Counted from the stretch's first letter, positions 19,558 through 32,645 are shown. The stretch is 42,676 nt of DNA from Ureaplasma miroungigenitalium (GCF_025780085.1 NZ_JAOXHL010000004.1:1-42676), one strand, 5' to 3'. The notes: generated by a model not told the origin, from the letters alone. A program made the numbers and translations.

Positions 19558-20427
19558 TTAAACACGATTGTCTGCTTTTAAATTGCAAACAAGCGTTGTA
19601 ATTTGTTCGCTCATTTTTTCACAAGCAAAGTTATTAATTGTCCGAAAAGCGTACGCTTTGTTAGCCATAATATCTTTGTTAGCAAAATATGTTTGTAAAG
19701 CTTGAGCATAAGCGATTTGCACTTCTGTGTTAATATTCACTTTACTAATTCCTAAAGAAACAGCGTGTTGAATTTGTTCTAAAGGAATCCCTGAACCACC
19801 ATGTAAAGTTAATGGTGATTCAATTAAATCATTGATTTCTTGCAACAAGGCAAAATTTAAACCTTTTCAATTACTTGGGTATAAACCATGAATATTTCCA
19901 ATCCCACAAGCTAACATATTCGGTTTTAGTTCAGCCATTTTCACAGCTTCAGCTGGTTTGGTTAGTTCGCCTTCTGAAACAACGTCATCTTCCACACCAC
20001 CAATAGCACCAACTTCTAATTCCACAGAAACATTATGTTTTTGTGCATAAGCAACTACTTCGGATGATTTTTGGAAATTATCAGCAAACTCTAATGCAGA
20101 ACCATCAAACATAACAGATGTAAATCCGGCATCGATCGCTTTAAAACAACCCTCATATGTCCCGTGATCTAAATGAATGCAAACTGGAATATCAACTTTT
20201 AAATATTCAGCAATGTGGTTAACTAAATGCACAACACATTCGTAGCCACCCATATAACGAATAGCACCTTCACTAAAGGCTAATAAGGCTGGCGTACGCG
20301 TTTGGTTTAAAGTTGATAAAATAGTTTTTAATCATTCTAAATTATTCACATTGAATGCAGGGATTGCATACTTATTAGCTTTGGCGTGTGCAACCATTGC
20401 TTGAGCGTTGACTAAATGTTTGTACAT
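19558..20427 (-). CDS. fba: Class II fructose-bisphosphate aldolase
   Basis: This 289-residue zinc aldolase cleaves fructose 1,6-bisphosphate in glycolysis. Class II motifs are present: IPAFNVNNLEW near the N-terminus, the zinc-binding HLDHGTYE (about 85-92), GAIGG...EDD, the HGGSGIP phosphate loop and KVNINTE. Two TGA codons are read as Trp. The ATG overlaps the rpoE stop by one base (TAATG), so translation of the aldolase is coupled to the RNA polymerase delta subunit. Confidence 0.96.
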
Positions 20428-20900
20428 TATTCGTCATCCTCCAAGTCATCATCTGCCACATCGTTTTCATCAGAAGATACAATTTTCAGATTTTCATCAT
20501 CTTCAGTATCGTACTCAAAGTCTGAAAGAGCGATTTCTTCCTCTTCCATTTCTTCTTTTTCTTTGTTAATCTTAGCTAATTTAACATCTTCACTATCATC
20601 CACGTCATTATCTTTATAACTACCAACTTCATACATTGCGTTAGCAATTTTCGTAATTTCTTTTAATGATAAATGTTCACGTAAATTTCATTCTTTTTCA
20701 GCAATTAAAATAAAACGTGGGTCTTGTAGAATAGCAGAATATAATTCACCATAATGTTGAACCATTTCATCAGTTTGTAAATCTGAATTATCCACAATTT
20801 TGTGAACGATAAAATCAAAGTTAAAACTGCATTTTTGTTTTTGAATTTCCTTGTCATTAACAATTGCTTCATAAGCAATATCAATATATTTTTTGTTCAT
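20427..20900 (-). CDS. rpoE: RNA polymerase delta subunit
   Basis: This 157-residue protein has a folded N-terminal domain (HARE-HTH type, about 1-90) and a highly acidic disordered tail made mostly of Asp and Glu. That is the architecture of the Gram-positive RNA polymerase delta factor, which promotes recycling and promoter selectivity. AKGEWNLRE-like spacing appears as EKEWNLREH near residue 70, with the Trp encoded by TGA. AAGGAG precedes ATG 20900. It lies between the HD-domain gene (11 bases) and fba (1-base overlap). Confidence 0.88.
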
Positions 20901-20911
20901 TTATAAACTCC

Positions 20912-22140
20912 TTATTCGTCTCTTCCATCGGGGTTAATACGATAGAAAATATATTTTTTATGTTTCATTTTTTCTTCATTTTTCAAAGCACTAATATAAA
21001 TACTAATATCTTCTAAAAGTGAGATTTTAATTTCGTTTTTATTATTATATTTATACAAACGAACAGGATTTGAAAAATCATAAATTTTTTTGTTGTAATA
21101 CTCTGTTGATTTATAAAAATATTCTTTTTTTGAATTATCAATTGGATATACCCGATTAACTAAACCAGTTTCATATGTAATGAATTCTTTATTGTGTAAT
21201 CAGTTAGAGGCAAGTGTGCGTAAAATATCATCGTCTTCGTTGGCAAATGATTTAAATGATTCTAAGAAAGATGAGTCATCAAGCAACATAACATCTTCAT
21301 ATGTTCACTCTTTATTTTCTAAAAAAGGAAGAAAGATCTGTAATGCTTGTGGATTGCTAAAACGTTGTTTTTTCTGATACAAGTCATAAACTCTCTTTAG
21401 TGTTTTTTGCATCAGCGTGTCATATGTCACTGAAATGTCTTTATAATAAACATTTTCAAACATTGCATAACGTGAAATCAAAATGTTTTCGATTACGTTT
21501 CAAGCGCCTTTGTGGAAAGCAATTTCGTTTTGGTAAACAATCATTGAAGCAAATAATAAATCATAGTCAAGTAAACCAAATTTCACTCCACAATAATGTG
21601 AGTCCCGTTGTAAATAATCTAAACGGTCGGCATCAATTTGACTAGAAATCATTTGGTGCATTCATTTCTTGTCCACAGTATGGTCAATCACAGAAGCAAC
21701 ACGATGAGGATCAATGTTGTGTTTTTTTAGGATTTGGTATATTTCTGAATTAGGATTTGTGATGATGTTTAAACCAACTTGTTCATGATTATAATTGCCT
21801 AGCGCTTCTTCAAACGAGTGCGAATAAGGACCATGTCCAATATCATGTAATAAACCTGCGGCTTTAACAACAATTTTGTCAGCTTGTAAATTATCTGTAT
21901 CACTTTCTATAAAATTGATTTTAGATAACATTTTCTTAACTACGAAATATACACCTACACAGTGAGTAAAACGAGTATGTGATGCTGAATAAAAGCCACC
22001 ATGTGATGTACCTAATTGTTTTACCTTATGTAATCTTCAAAATTCTTTGGAATTAATAATTTCCATTGCTCATGGATCATCTTCAAAAGTAATAACCCCC
22101 AAGATTGGGTCGTTAATATAATTTAAATCATTAATACGCA

Positions 22141-22141
<1 letters not shown>
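20912..22141 (-). CDS. HD-domain phosphohydrolase (dGTPase-like)
   Basis: This 409-residue protein belongs to the HD superfamily close to the SAMHD1/dGTPase-type group (YwfO-like). The metal ligands are clear: HTRFTHCVG early (about 55-63), then LLHDIGHGPYSHSFE (about 97-111), then the later DADRLDYLQRDS (about 170-181). The substrate is probably a dNTP or phosphorylated nucleotide, but it cannot be told from sequence. Eight or so TGA codons are read as Trp. The ATG overlaps the gltX stop by one base. It sits in the rpmH-ychF cluster. Confidence 0.88.
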
Positions 22142-24380
<2,239 letters not shown>

Positions 24381-24391
<11 letters not shown>

Positions 24392-25232
24392 TTTGCATCT
24401 CCTTATTTAATATTTTGAACAAATTCACAAAATTTGCTTGTGTCAAATTTTGCGCCCTTGCGTTAATATCAATTTGCTCGGCTAAAAATGCTTGGATAAT
24501 CTGATTGCGATCATACTTATTTAATAAGTTGTTCAGCAATTTTTTTCGCCGATTCAAAAAACATAAACGCAAGAAAGTTAACATCTGGCCGTGATCAAAA
24601 TGTTCACATACGTCGTGGTTTTCAATCATGATAACTGAACTATCAACTTTAGGTGCAGGATAGAAGTTTTTTGGATGAACGTGAAAGAGCGTTTTTAAAT
24701 TAGCGAATAATTGGACAAAAACGCTAAAAGCATTATAGTCCTTTGTATTCACCTTTGCAGTAACACGATCAGCCATTTCTTTTTGCACCATCACATAGCT
24801 GTATTTGATACTCGTTGTTTTAATTAATTTTTCAATGATTTTTGATGAAATTGAATAGGGTAAATTAGCCACTACTTTGACGTCGTTAAATTGCATTTTG
24901 CTTTTCAATTCTGCCACTAATGCATCAAAGTCAACTTTCAAAACATCGTTATTAATGATGCTGAAATTTGCTTCTTTAATATTTTTTGTTAAATGGTTAA
25001 ACAATCTTTTATCTAGTTCAATTGCCTGTACAAATTTAGCTTCCTGAACCAAAAATTCAGTGATAGCTCCTAACCCTGGACCAATCTCAATTACCAAGTC
25101 TTCGCTTGAAATATCGGCCGCTTGTACGATTTGTTTTTTTATCTGATTAGACAGCAAGAAGTTTTGCCCCATTTTTTTGGATGGAACAAAACTTTCTTTT
25201 TGTAATTTGAATTTAACATTCTTATCTGCCAT
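24381..25232 (-). CDS. rsmA: 16S rRNA dimethyladenosine transferase (KsgA)
   Basis: This 283-residue methyltransferase dimethylates the two adjacent adenines in helix 45 of 16S rRNA. Motifs: KKMGQNFLLS at about 19-28, SAM loop VIEIGPGLGAITEFL, acidic AIELDKRL, catalytic NLPYSISSKI, and the C-terminal helical domain with FLNRRKKLLNNL. There are no internal TGA codons. The ATG overlaps the yidC stop by one base (TAATG). Confidence 0.97.
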
Positions 25233-26386
25233 TAACTAATACCTAATTTCGCTAATTTAGAATCTATTCGTGTAGTACTCATTGTTCTTCGTTTCATAAT
25301 AATTTTATGAATAATAACAGATTGTACAATTGTAAAGATCGCATTAAAGAATCAGTATAACCCTACCCCAGATGATGAAATAGCAACTACAACAGCTAAC
25401 ACTATCATAATAATATTTTGTGTCATTCGAGATCGTTTTAATTGTTGTTGGTTTTTTGCACCAACAGTTGTTGCTCCACGACCACGTTTTTTTGCTAATC
25501 ATTGTGGAGTTTTTTGCGAAATAATTTGTACTGGAATAACTAGTAATAAAAAGAATAAATAATGTCATCCACCGTTTGTGAAATTTGAGAATAATTGTGA
25601 GATTGGTGTTTGTGTTAAATCTCAAATTCCAAATAAACTGATGAATTTTAAGTATCTTAAAATCGTTACTACTCTATAAATAATTAAGAAAATTGGAAGG
25701 GTAATTATCATACTCTCAAATGGAGCCAGAGGTTTAATACCGTGCTTACGATATAATTCACGTGTTTCCAGTTGTTTTTTCTGACGTGATTGCATATCTT
25801 TTGCATCTTTATATTTAGCATTAATCTCAGCGATTTTACCCTGAATTTCGCTCATTTTTTCAGATTGAAATGTTGCACGTGCTGTAATTGCAACAGTAAT
25901 TAAACGAATAATAAATAAAACAATTATTAAACCTAAAATAACATTTAAACCAACTGGTCAATCACGCGTTGCATATAAAAAGTGTAATAAGATTTGACCA
26001 ATAGGTCATACAAATAAAGCGTAAAAAGGACCATAGGCTCAGGTAAAGTCGCTATAAGCATAGAAAGGTCCAGATCCGTTATATATCAAGTCAAATCGAA
26101 TATCACCTGATGCACTCGCTGGATCGGCATTAAAACCAAGTTCTAATCCATTACCAACAACTAACGACTGAACTGTTCAATGGTTGGCCATATTTTGGAA
26201 GCAACCATATAAACCTATACTTAAAAAGAAAGCGTAAATGATACCCTTAAGAATCTTTACTAACAAGCTAGTAATTTTCTTTTTACGAGCTTTGAGATGC
26301 GATGTAGCTGTTTGGGCACCAGAAAAGTTTTCTACTGAATAACTTAAACGGTTAACAACAGCTTTTTTATCTATTTTTGTTCCCAT
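25232..26386 (-). CDS. yidC: Membrane protein insertase YidC
   Basis: This 384-residue Oxa1-family protein inserts proteins into the membrane alone or with Sec. The N-terminal helix is about 43-65. After an extracellular loop come the core helices: about 120-140, 146-172, the cytoplasmic charged hairpin [18 protein letters not shown], then [33 protein letters not shown] and the final helix pair with [17 protein letters not shown]. Many TGA codons are read as Trp. The C-terminus is basic. The start overlaps the end of rnpA by 16 bases. Confidence 0.95.
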
Positions 26387-26730
26387 CTCTTTTCCTTTCT
26401 AATTTTCATTATTTTTAAAACCGCTTTTTCAACGACAGAGGCATTAAGATTAAAAACTCCATCGGTGAAAGATGGGTTCACAATAATCACCATTTTACAA
26501 TAACTAAAATCGCACTTTAAATTATTTAAATAAGCACGAATTAAACGTTTAATGCGATTTCGCGTGGTTGCTAATCGAAAATGTTTCTTTGAAACAGATA
26601 TAGCCACGCATGGTTTATCTTCCTCACTAAAAGCATAATAGAAAGACATGATCTTTGTTGAAATTTTTTGGTGTTTTTTGATAATTTTTAAAATATCTAA
26701 ATTTTTTTTGAGACTAAAAAATTTAGCCAT
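26371..26730 (-). CDS. rnpA: Ribonuclease P protein component
   Basis: This 119-residue basic protein assists the RNase P RNA in trimming tRNA 5' ends. The RNR motif is well kept in ISVSKKHFRLATTRNRIKRLIR (about 44-65), along with the preceding FYYAFSEEDKP strand. It starts 6 bases after the rpmH stop and overlaps the yidC start by 16 bases. The gene order rpmH-rnpA-yidC next to dnaA is the classical bacterial origin arrangement. Confidence 0.95.
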   Translation of the reverse strand: MAKFFSLKKNLDILKIIKKHQKISTKIMSFYYAFSEEDKPCVAISVSKKHFRLATTRNRIKRLIRAYLNNLKCDFSYCKMVIIVNPSFTDGVFNLNASVVEKAVLKIMKIRKEKRWEQK

Positions 26731-26736
26731 ATTGTT

Positions 26737-26883
26737 TTATCTTTCAGATGAAACAGTTAAACTATGTCTTCCCTTTAGACGTCGACGCGCTAAAACGTTA
26801 CGACCATCCTTAGTTTGCATACGAGCACGGAAACCATGAGTTTTAGCACGTTTACGATTGTTTGGTTGAAAAGTTCTTTTCAT
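26737..26883 (-). CDS. rpmH: Ribosomal protein L34
   Basis: This 48-residue, very basic protein has the L34 pattern: [20 protein letters not shown], then [22 protein letters not shown] lies about 9 bases before ATG 26883. It is the first gene of the ten-gene minus-strand cluster that runs to ychF and is divergent from dnaA. Confidence 0.97.
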   Translation of the reverse strand: MKRTFQPNNRKRAKTHGFRARMQTKDGRNVLARRRLKGRHSLTVSSER

Positions 26884-27022
26884 ATCTACACCACCTTCAA
26901 ATTTATAAACATATTAAAAAATTATAGCATTTAATAACTATTATATAATAATATATATCTAATTGTTTATCAATATCTTATAATTTTTAAGAATGACAAT
27001 GTTTTTCGTCTGAGGTGTCTAA
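26884..27022. other. dnaA-rpmH intergenic region, possible origin of replication
   Basis: This 139-base, very AT-rich gap separates rpmH and dnaA, and gene direction switches here. The only DnaA-box-like words are degenerate: TTTATAAACA and TTTATCAATA each differ from TTTATCCACA at two positions. The same type of gap after dnaA (28421-28562) has no better match. An origin here is supported by gene order and strand switch rather than by boxes. Confidence 0.4.
26921..26926 (-). promoter_or_regulatory. Extended -10 of the rpmH cluster promoter
   Basis: On the minus strand AAATGCTATAATTTTTT gives TATAAT preceded by TG and one base (extended -10), about 40 bases before the rpmH start. No -35 resembling TTGACA is seen at 17 bases. 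Confidence 0.6.
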
Positions 27023-28420
27023 ATGATTAAAGAAATTCAAAAAAAATACACAAATGCGCTTAATTCTGTTTCTTCATCTACCATTGATCCTCGACTAGTC
27101 AACACTTTAATTAAATCAAAAGTTTACGGTTTTGACAATAATATTTTACAAATTGTTGTTGATGATCCACACGTTTGTCTGCTTGCTTCTACAACTTATT
27201 ATTTAACTTTGAAACAAATCTTAGTTAAAGAATTCGAGTATTTTAATCAGCCTGTGCAAGAAGTTTTGTTCTTATCTCCCCAAGAAGTAGCACGCTTAAA
27301 CGAACGATCACAATTAATTAAGACATTAGAAAAACCTGTTCAGACCGAAATTGTTAATTTCAAAAAAGAATTAAAAGAATTAACTTTTTCGCGCTTAGTA
27401 AAGACTACATATAACATGGATGCAATTAATGCTATCTATCAACTATTAAGTCCTGAATATCCTGTTTACTCCCAAGTTAACCCCATCTTCATTTTTGGAA
27501 AGGTTGGTATTGGTAAAACCCATTTAGTCGCTGCTGCTGCCAATGAATATCATAAAAATAATCCTACAAAGGTTGTTTATTATATTGAAGCAGCCGAATA
27601 TTTTAGACGTTTCAACGCTGCTGCTTTTAAAGGAGCACACGTAGTTGAACAACTGAAAAATGAAATTCAAGCTGCTGAATTATTAATTATTGATGACATT
27701 CAAAATTTAGGTGATAAGGCTAAGGCGCTAGAAATGTTCTTTAATATTTTCAACACCATTATTAATAATGGAGGGAAAATTATTATTACTTGTGATAAAA
27801 AAACTAGTGAGTTGGTGGCTTTTGAAACTCGCCTGATTTCTCGTTTAGCTTCAGGTATTCAAATCAAACTATCTAATCCTAGTATTGCTGATGCCATTGA
27901 TATTATTAATAACTGACTGACAATTAATAAACAATTTAGCATTTCTACTGAAGCAATTGAATATATTGCTTATAACTTTCATAAAGACATTAGACAATTG
28001 ATTGGTTTTCTAAAACAAATTAGTTATTGAGCAATGAACAGTCATGAAAAAGTCAGCCATATTGAATTAGCTTTCTTGCAAGAAAAATGTGCTCAATCTG
28101 GTATCGGTTTACAAATGATAGAAAACGAATTAGATCCTAACAAGATTATTACGATGATTGCACAATATATGAATATTAATGAACAATTAATTCTCTCAGA
28201 TACACGGCGAAAAGAAGTTGTATGGGTTAGATCAATTATCATTTATGTCTTACGACGAGTCTTAAACATGACATTTACAGAAATTGCTACAGTCTTAAAA
28301 ATGAAATCCCACTCAACGATTTCGTATGCGTTTGATAAAGTCGCACGCAAGGCAGATGAAGACGATACATTTAAGCAACAATTGAACCATATTATTGAAT
28401 ATGTTTCAAAAAATCAATAA
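27023..28420 (+). CDS. dnaA: Chromosomal replication initiator DnaA
   Basis: This 465-residue AAA+ initiator contains Walker A GKVGIGKT at 159-166 and Walker B LLIIDD at 220-225, with sensor elements around ETRLISRLASG. The linker (domain II) is short. The C-terminal DNA-binding helix-turn-helix has MTFTEIATVLKMKSHSTISYAFDKV; the family form around the box-contacting residues is DHTTV, here SHSTI, so Asp and one Thr are replaced while His is kept. Two TGA codons are read as Trp. GAGGTG lies 5 bases before the ATG. dnaN does not follow it; the next gene is rpmE. Confidence 0.97.
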
Positions 28421-28455
28421 AGTTGTTTGCAGATTTAATTATTGCGTTTTTATTC

Positions 28456-28476
28456 CTCTTATTATATAATTAAGAG
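28456..28476 (+). promoter_or_regulatory. Inverted repeat over a TATAAT in the dnaA-rpmE gap
   Basis: CTCTTA and TAAGAG are 6-base arms around a TTATATAAT core, about 90 bases upstream of rpmE. The core supplies a TATATAAT -10-like sequence. It may be the rpmE promoter with an operator; no regulator can be named. Confidence 0.35.
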
Positions 28477-28562
28477 TAAGTATTAAATTTTCAAACATGA
28501 AATCAAGCATATTAATGAAAATTAATAGATGATAATTATTTAAGAATATAAGGAAGTATAAA

Positions 28563-28865
28563 ATGAAAGACATTCACTTAAATTTAAATGAAACTGTTTT
28601 TAAATGTGTGACTTGCCAAAAAGAATATCCTGTTTTAACTACATTTAAAACTCCAGATATGGCTGTCGAAGTTTGTTCTAATTGCCACTCTTTCTACATT
28701 GGAAAACAAAACGCTACTACTACATTACGTGGTCGTGCTGAAAAACTTAATTCTAAGTTCCAAACTGCTAAAGAAAACATGCAAAACAAACCAGTTAAGA
28801 AAACAGTTACTAAAAAACCAAAATCACGTCCTGCAAGTGGCTTTGATGTTTTAGGAAATAACTAA
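28563..28865 (+). CDS. rpmE: Ribosomal protein L31
   Basis: This 100-residue protein has the L31 N-terminal half with a zinc-ribbon-like set of four cysteines: C15 and C18 (CVTC), C38 and C41 (CSNC). The conserved CHSFYIGKQN follows. The C-terminal third is a long basic extension (about 75-95, rich in Lys, Pro and Arg) that goes beyond the usual 66-80 residue bacterial L31. AAGGAAG precedes the ATG. It is expressed as a single gene ending at a strong terminator. Confidence 0.93.
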   Translation: MKDIHLNLNETVFKCVTCQKEYPVLTTFKTPDMAVEVCSNCHSFYIGKQNATTTLRGRAEKLNSKFQTAKENMQNKPVKKTVTKKPKSRPASGFDVLGNN

Positions 28866-28916
28866 TTTATAAGCATTTTAATTTCAAGTGCTTGGATTAT
28901 TGACATTCAAATTGTT

Positions 28917-28949
28917 AAATAAATAACAGGCCGCTGTTATTTATTTTTT
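28917..28949 (+). terminator. Rho-independent terminator of rpmE
   Basis: AAATAAATAACAG, a GCCG loop and CTGTTATTTATTT form a perfect 13-base stem that runs into Ts. A weaker hairpin, AAGCATTT with AAGTGCTT, lies just upstream at 28871-28893. Confidence 0.9.
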
Positions 28950-28978
28950 ATCTTACAAACTTAAAAGAAAGAAATTTT

Positions 28979-30058
28979 ATGGAATATAATAAAAAATTAT
29001 TTGATGCAATTAAAAAGGTTGTTGTAAAAAACAATGAACTAAAAAAAGAGTTAGAAACTATTTCTAACGATTTTAAACGCATGAAAGAAATTAACATTCA
29101 GTTAAAGAAAACAAACCAAGTTGCTGATGTTTTTACTGATTATGAACAAGCTATCAATAATGGTGTTTATGCTGAAGAAATTTTAAAAACCGAAAAAGAT
29201 GACGATATGCTTGAATTAGCACAATTAACACTGCACGAAGCTAAAGAACAAATTCCAGTAATTGAAGAAAAACTAAAAATTCTTTTATTACCAAGTGACC
29301 CCAATGATGACAAGAACGTAATTGTCGAAATGCGTCCGGCGGCAGGTGGTGATGAATCTTCTATTTTCGTTGGTAACTTATTTGATACTTATCGAGCATA
29401 TGTTGAATCTCGTAACTGAAAAATGAAAATTATTGAAATGATTCCCTCATCAGTTGGCTTCAACTTTATTTCATTTATGATTTCTGGTGAAGAAGTTTAT
29501 TCACGTATGAAATTTGAATCTGGTGTACACCGTGTCCAACGTGTTCCAGCAACTGAATCAAAAGGTCGTGTCCACACATCAACTATTACCGTGGCTGTTT
29601 TACCAGAACAAGATGAAGTAGATATCACCATCAATCCTTCTGATTTAAGAATTGATACTTATCGAGCTAGTGGAGCTGGTGGACAGCACGTTAATCGAAC
29701 TGAATCAGCTGTTCGTATTACACACATCCCAACGGGTGTTGTGGCTGCTTGTCAAGAAGGTAAATCACAAATCGAAAACCGAGAAACTGCGATGAAAATG
29801 TTACGTTCAAAATTGTGAGAAGAAGAACAACGTAAACAAAACGAAGAATTTTCTAATTTACGAAAAAATCAAGTTGGAACGGGTGATCGTTCAGAAAAAA
29901 TCCGGACATACAATTATCCACAAAACAGAATTACTGACCACCGAATTAATTTAACTTTGAACAAGTTAGAACATATTATGCTAGGGACATTAGATGAAAT
30001 CATTGATCCGTTGATTGCTGATGAACAAACTACTCTAATGACAAATTTAGAAATCTAG
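28979..30058 (+). CDS. prfA: Peptide chain release factor 1
   Basis: This 359-residue class I release factor recognises UAA and UAG. The codon-reading tripeptide region is [12 protein letters not shown] and the catalytic loop is GAGGQHVN. The N-terminal coiled domain covers about 1-100. Two TGA codons are read as Trp (after ESRN and after LRSKL). RF1 being sufficient fits a code in which UGA is not a stop. The ribosome site is AAAGAAAG. The prmC gene, which modifies the GGQ glutamine, begins 2 bases after the stop. Confidence 0.98.
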
Positions 30059-30059
30059 T

Positions 30060-30917
30060 ATGACCTACCAAGCGTTTTATCAAGTTTATTACCAAAAAGC
30101 TTGCCAAAAAAATCTTAATCCAGTAATAATCATTCACTTAATTAATCTAATTAATCCCCATATTACTGATTTAACAAGTTTATATGCTGTCTTTAATCAA
30201 CTCATCAAAGAAGAAGACCAGCATCTTTTTGAAGACTTATGAAACCAGCACGTTAATCTAAACATCCCGATTGAGCGTTTAGCTAAAAAAGGGTTTTTTT
30301 ATCATCGTCAATGATATGTTGATGATGGTGTTTTTATCTTTCGACAAGCAAGTGAGCTATTAGTTTCGGAAGCTTTAAATTATCTAAAAAATCAAAAAAC
30401 AAATAAAGAGTTAAACGTTGTTGATGTTTGTTGTGGAACAGGTGTTTTAGGTTTAAGCGTCTTATTAGAACATCCAATTAACTTATCGTGCGTCGACATC
30501 AACCCTTTAGCAATTCAAAATACACAAAAAAACCAAAAACTTTATAATTTAAATGCACAGCTCTATAATCAAGATTATCAGTTGTTTTTACAAACGTGTC
30601 CACAAAAATTTGATTTGTTAATTTGTAATCCACCATATATTATGCCTAATTACGAGTTATCAAAAAATGTCCTAATGCATGACCCATATAATGCCTTAGT
30701 GGATGTCCATCATGAATATGGATTGAGTTTTTATATATATATTATTAAAGAGTATTTTTTAAAAACCAATCCTGCTTGTACCTTATTTTTTGAAATTGGG
30801 TATGACCAAAGGGCACATTTAATAAAATTCTTAGCACAATGTAAAATAAAAGATTATGTTTTTAAAAAAGATTATGAAGGTTATGATCGGATATTAATCA
30901 TCCAAGGGAGAAAATAA
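30060..30917 (+). CDS. prmC: Release factor glutamine methyltransferase PrmC
   Basis: This 285-residue SAM methyltransferase methylates the GGQ glutamine of release factors. The N-terminal helical domain (about 1-95) is followed by the SAM loop VVDVCCGTGVLGLSV (about 121-135), the acidic CVDINPLAI and the catalytic ICNPPYIMP motif. Three TGA codons are read as Trp. It has no visible ribosome site of its own: the ATG begins 1 base after the prfA TAG, so translation is probably coupled to its substrate's gene. The stop overlaps the tsaC start by one base. Confidence 0.95.
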
Positions 30918-31477
30918 TGAAAACCTACAATTTTAACCAGCTCAATATAATTGCAGATGCCTTAGCTGCTAATAAGTGCGTCGTTTTACCCACTGATACA
31001 ATCATGGGAATTTTAGCTAAAAATGAAAAGAATATTTATGCCCTTAAAAAACGTCCTGCAAATAAACCGATTGTTCGTTTTATTGCTGACTACTCTCTAT
31101 TAGGGGAATTAACTGTTGCACAAAAACAGTTCCTAGATATTATCTGACCAGGACAAATTACTATAATTAAAGATCACATTTCCTACCGTATGCCTAATAG
31201 TCGACCCATTTTAAAACTATTAGAGAAGCTCGGACCACTATATTGCAGTAGTGCAAACTTGTCTGGTGAAGATCCTGTTCTTAACGAACAAGAAGCTGTC
31301 TTTAAGTTCGGGGCAAAGGACAATGTTTTATATGTTCAAGGGAATGCTAATACTACCAAACCGTCAACAATCATCGATATAGATGAGTGAAAATATATTC
31401 GCCGCGGAGCTAGTGTGGGGGTTGTTGATGAATTTTTAGCTGATTTACATGCTAACAAATCATCTCAAATCGATTAA
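30917..31477 (+). CDS. tsaC: Threonylcarbamoyl-AMP synthase (TsaC/Sua5 family)
   Basis: This 186-residue YrdC-domain protein makes threonylcarbamoyl-AMP for the t6A37 modification of ANN-decoding tRNAs. The motifs are LPTDTIMGI (about 24-32; family PTDTxYGL), KKRPANKPI (about 44-52; family KxRxxxxP), and SSANLSGEDP (about 112-121). The end RRGASVGVVDEF fits the family. It is the short form without the C-terminal Sua5 domain. Two TGA codons are read as Trp. It is coupled to prmC by TAATG. Confidence 0.92.
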
Positions 31478-31502
31478 ATTTTTCTTTTTTTAAAAAATCG
31501 CT

Positions 31503-31530
31503 TTAAAAATGTGATAACTTTACATTTTTG
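31503..31530 (+). terminator. Probable terminator after tsaC
   Basis: AAAAATGTGA and TTACATTTTT pair over 10 positions (one G-U) with a 5-base loop; the T run is part of the stem. It separates the prfA unit from the transporter genes. Confidence 0.6.
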
Positions 31531-31581
31531 TTGTAATATAAATATGCATATATAAAAAGTAATGAAAGAAGTTATACAATT

Positions 31582-32139
31582 ATGAGTATATTACAAAATA
31601 TTACAACACCTGATTACATCCTTCCTGATAGTGATCTTGCAAAGATCATTAGCGGTGCTGATCTAAGTAAATTAGATAGTTCTGCTGCATCTGGAATTTC
31701 AATTGCAGTTTCTGTATTCAGTGTTATCGGTACAATTGTTATCGCATTAAGTGTTTTCCCACAAACAATTAAAACTATGAAGGATCGTAATACAGCAAGC
31801 TTAAGTTTCTTATTATTCTTCCTAACTGGTTTAGCTACAACTTTCTTAGCTCTTTATGGTATTGGTTTAATCACAGTAAAAACAAACTCTTCTGCTTTCT
31901 TAGTAGGGGTTACATCAGATACAGGTAAAGGTATCTTCAATTATCAAGAATATGTAGCTGGTTTCTTAGTACCAGGTATCTTCTTACTTGCATGTGAAGG
32001 ATTCATGGCTGTTACATCATTCATGGTAGCATTCGTTAAACTTGCAAACCAAATCAAAGCTAAAAAAGCTGGTATGTCTGAATTAGATTACTACGAAGTT
32101 CACATCAAACCAACATTAAATTTAAAAGGAGCTAAATAG
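31582..32139 (+). CDS. SemiSWEET-like PQ-loop transporter, copy 1
   Basis: This 185-residue protein has three main hydrophobic helices: about 37-66, 75-100 and 127-153. That is the three-helix unit of SemiSWEET/PQ-loop transporters. The PQ motif is clear in SVFPQTIKTMKDRNTASLSF, at the end of helix 1. Such proteins work as dimers and move small sugars or amino acids; the substrate here is unknown. It has an unusual polar N-terminal extension of about 35 residues and a C-terminal KKAGMSELDYYE box shared with the neighbours. There are no internal TGA codons. Copy 2 starts 2 bases after its stop. Confidence 0.85.
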   Translation: MSILQNITTPDYILPDSDLAKIISGADLSKLDSSAASGISIAVSVFSVIGTIVIALSVFPQTIKTMKDRNTASLSFLLFFLTGLATTFLALYGIGLITVKTNSSAFLVGVTSDTGKGIFNYQEYVAGFLVPGIFLLACEGFMAVTSFMVAFVKLANQIKAKKAGMSELDYYEVHIKPTLNLKGAK

Positions 32140-32141
32140 TC

Positions 32142-32645
32142 ATGTTATCATTTTTACAACAAGCTGCAGAAAGTGCTACTAAAGTCACTGCTCCATTAAC
32201 TGAAACTCAAGCAATTGACAATGGTTTCATTGTTAATCAAGATGTTATCTTTAGCCAAATGGGTGACGCTGAACAAACTTATGGTTTCCCTATTCACCCT
32301 TGAGCAGTATTCTTCCAAGTAATTGGTGCTGTTCTAGTATTTATCGCTTATGTACCAGGGGTAGTTGCTACTCTTAAATCTAAACGTACAGAAGTATTAT
32401 CATTAGGAATGTGAATTTTATCTGTATTAGGTCTAGCATTCTTAACAATCTTTGCATGATTAGGATTCTCTTTATCACCAGGTGGTTTCGCTTTAGTAGC
32501 CGTTTCAGAATCATTATCATTGATCTTAACAATCATCGTTCTATCAGTGAAAATTTCAATTATGAACAAAGCTAAAAAAGCAGGTATGTCTGAATTAGAA
32601 TACTGCAACCTACACTACCCAATTAATGCAAAAATCAACAAATAA
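32142..32645 (+). CDS. SemiSWEET-like PQ-loop transporter, copy 2 (divergent)
   Basis: This 167-residue protein has a polar N-terminus of about 45 residues and three hydrophobic helices: about 48-68, 82-103 and 108-132. The PQ position reads AYVPGVVATLKSKRTEVLSL, so the Gln of the PQ motif is Gly. It ends with the same KKAGMSELEY box as copy 1. Four TGA codons are read as Trp, so the gene is invisible under the standard code. Its ribosome site (AAAGGAG) lies inside the end of copy 1, 14 bases upstream. The two are probably one transcript and possibly form a heterodimer. Confidence 0.85.

Noticed and set aside
20416-20619. Plus-strand Ser-rich open frame opposite rpoE
   Set aside because: It is the antisense image of the Asp/Glu-rich delta-subunit tail, and the low-complexity Ser string has no ribosome site.
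25344-25625. Minus-strand 93-residue open frame inside yidC
   Set aside because: It is out of frame with YidC, whose conserved helices cover the same bases once TGA is read as Trp.
32348-32608. Minus-strand open frame opposite transporter copy 2
   Set aside because: The plus strand encodes a clear 3-helix PQ-loop protein with TGA as Trp; the antisense frame has no signals.
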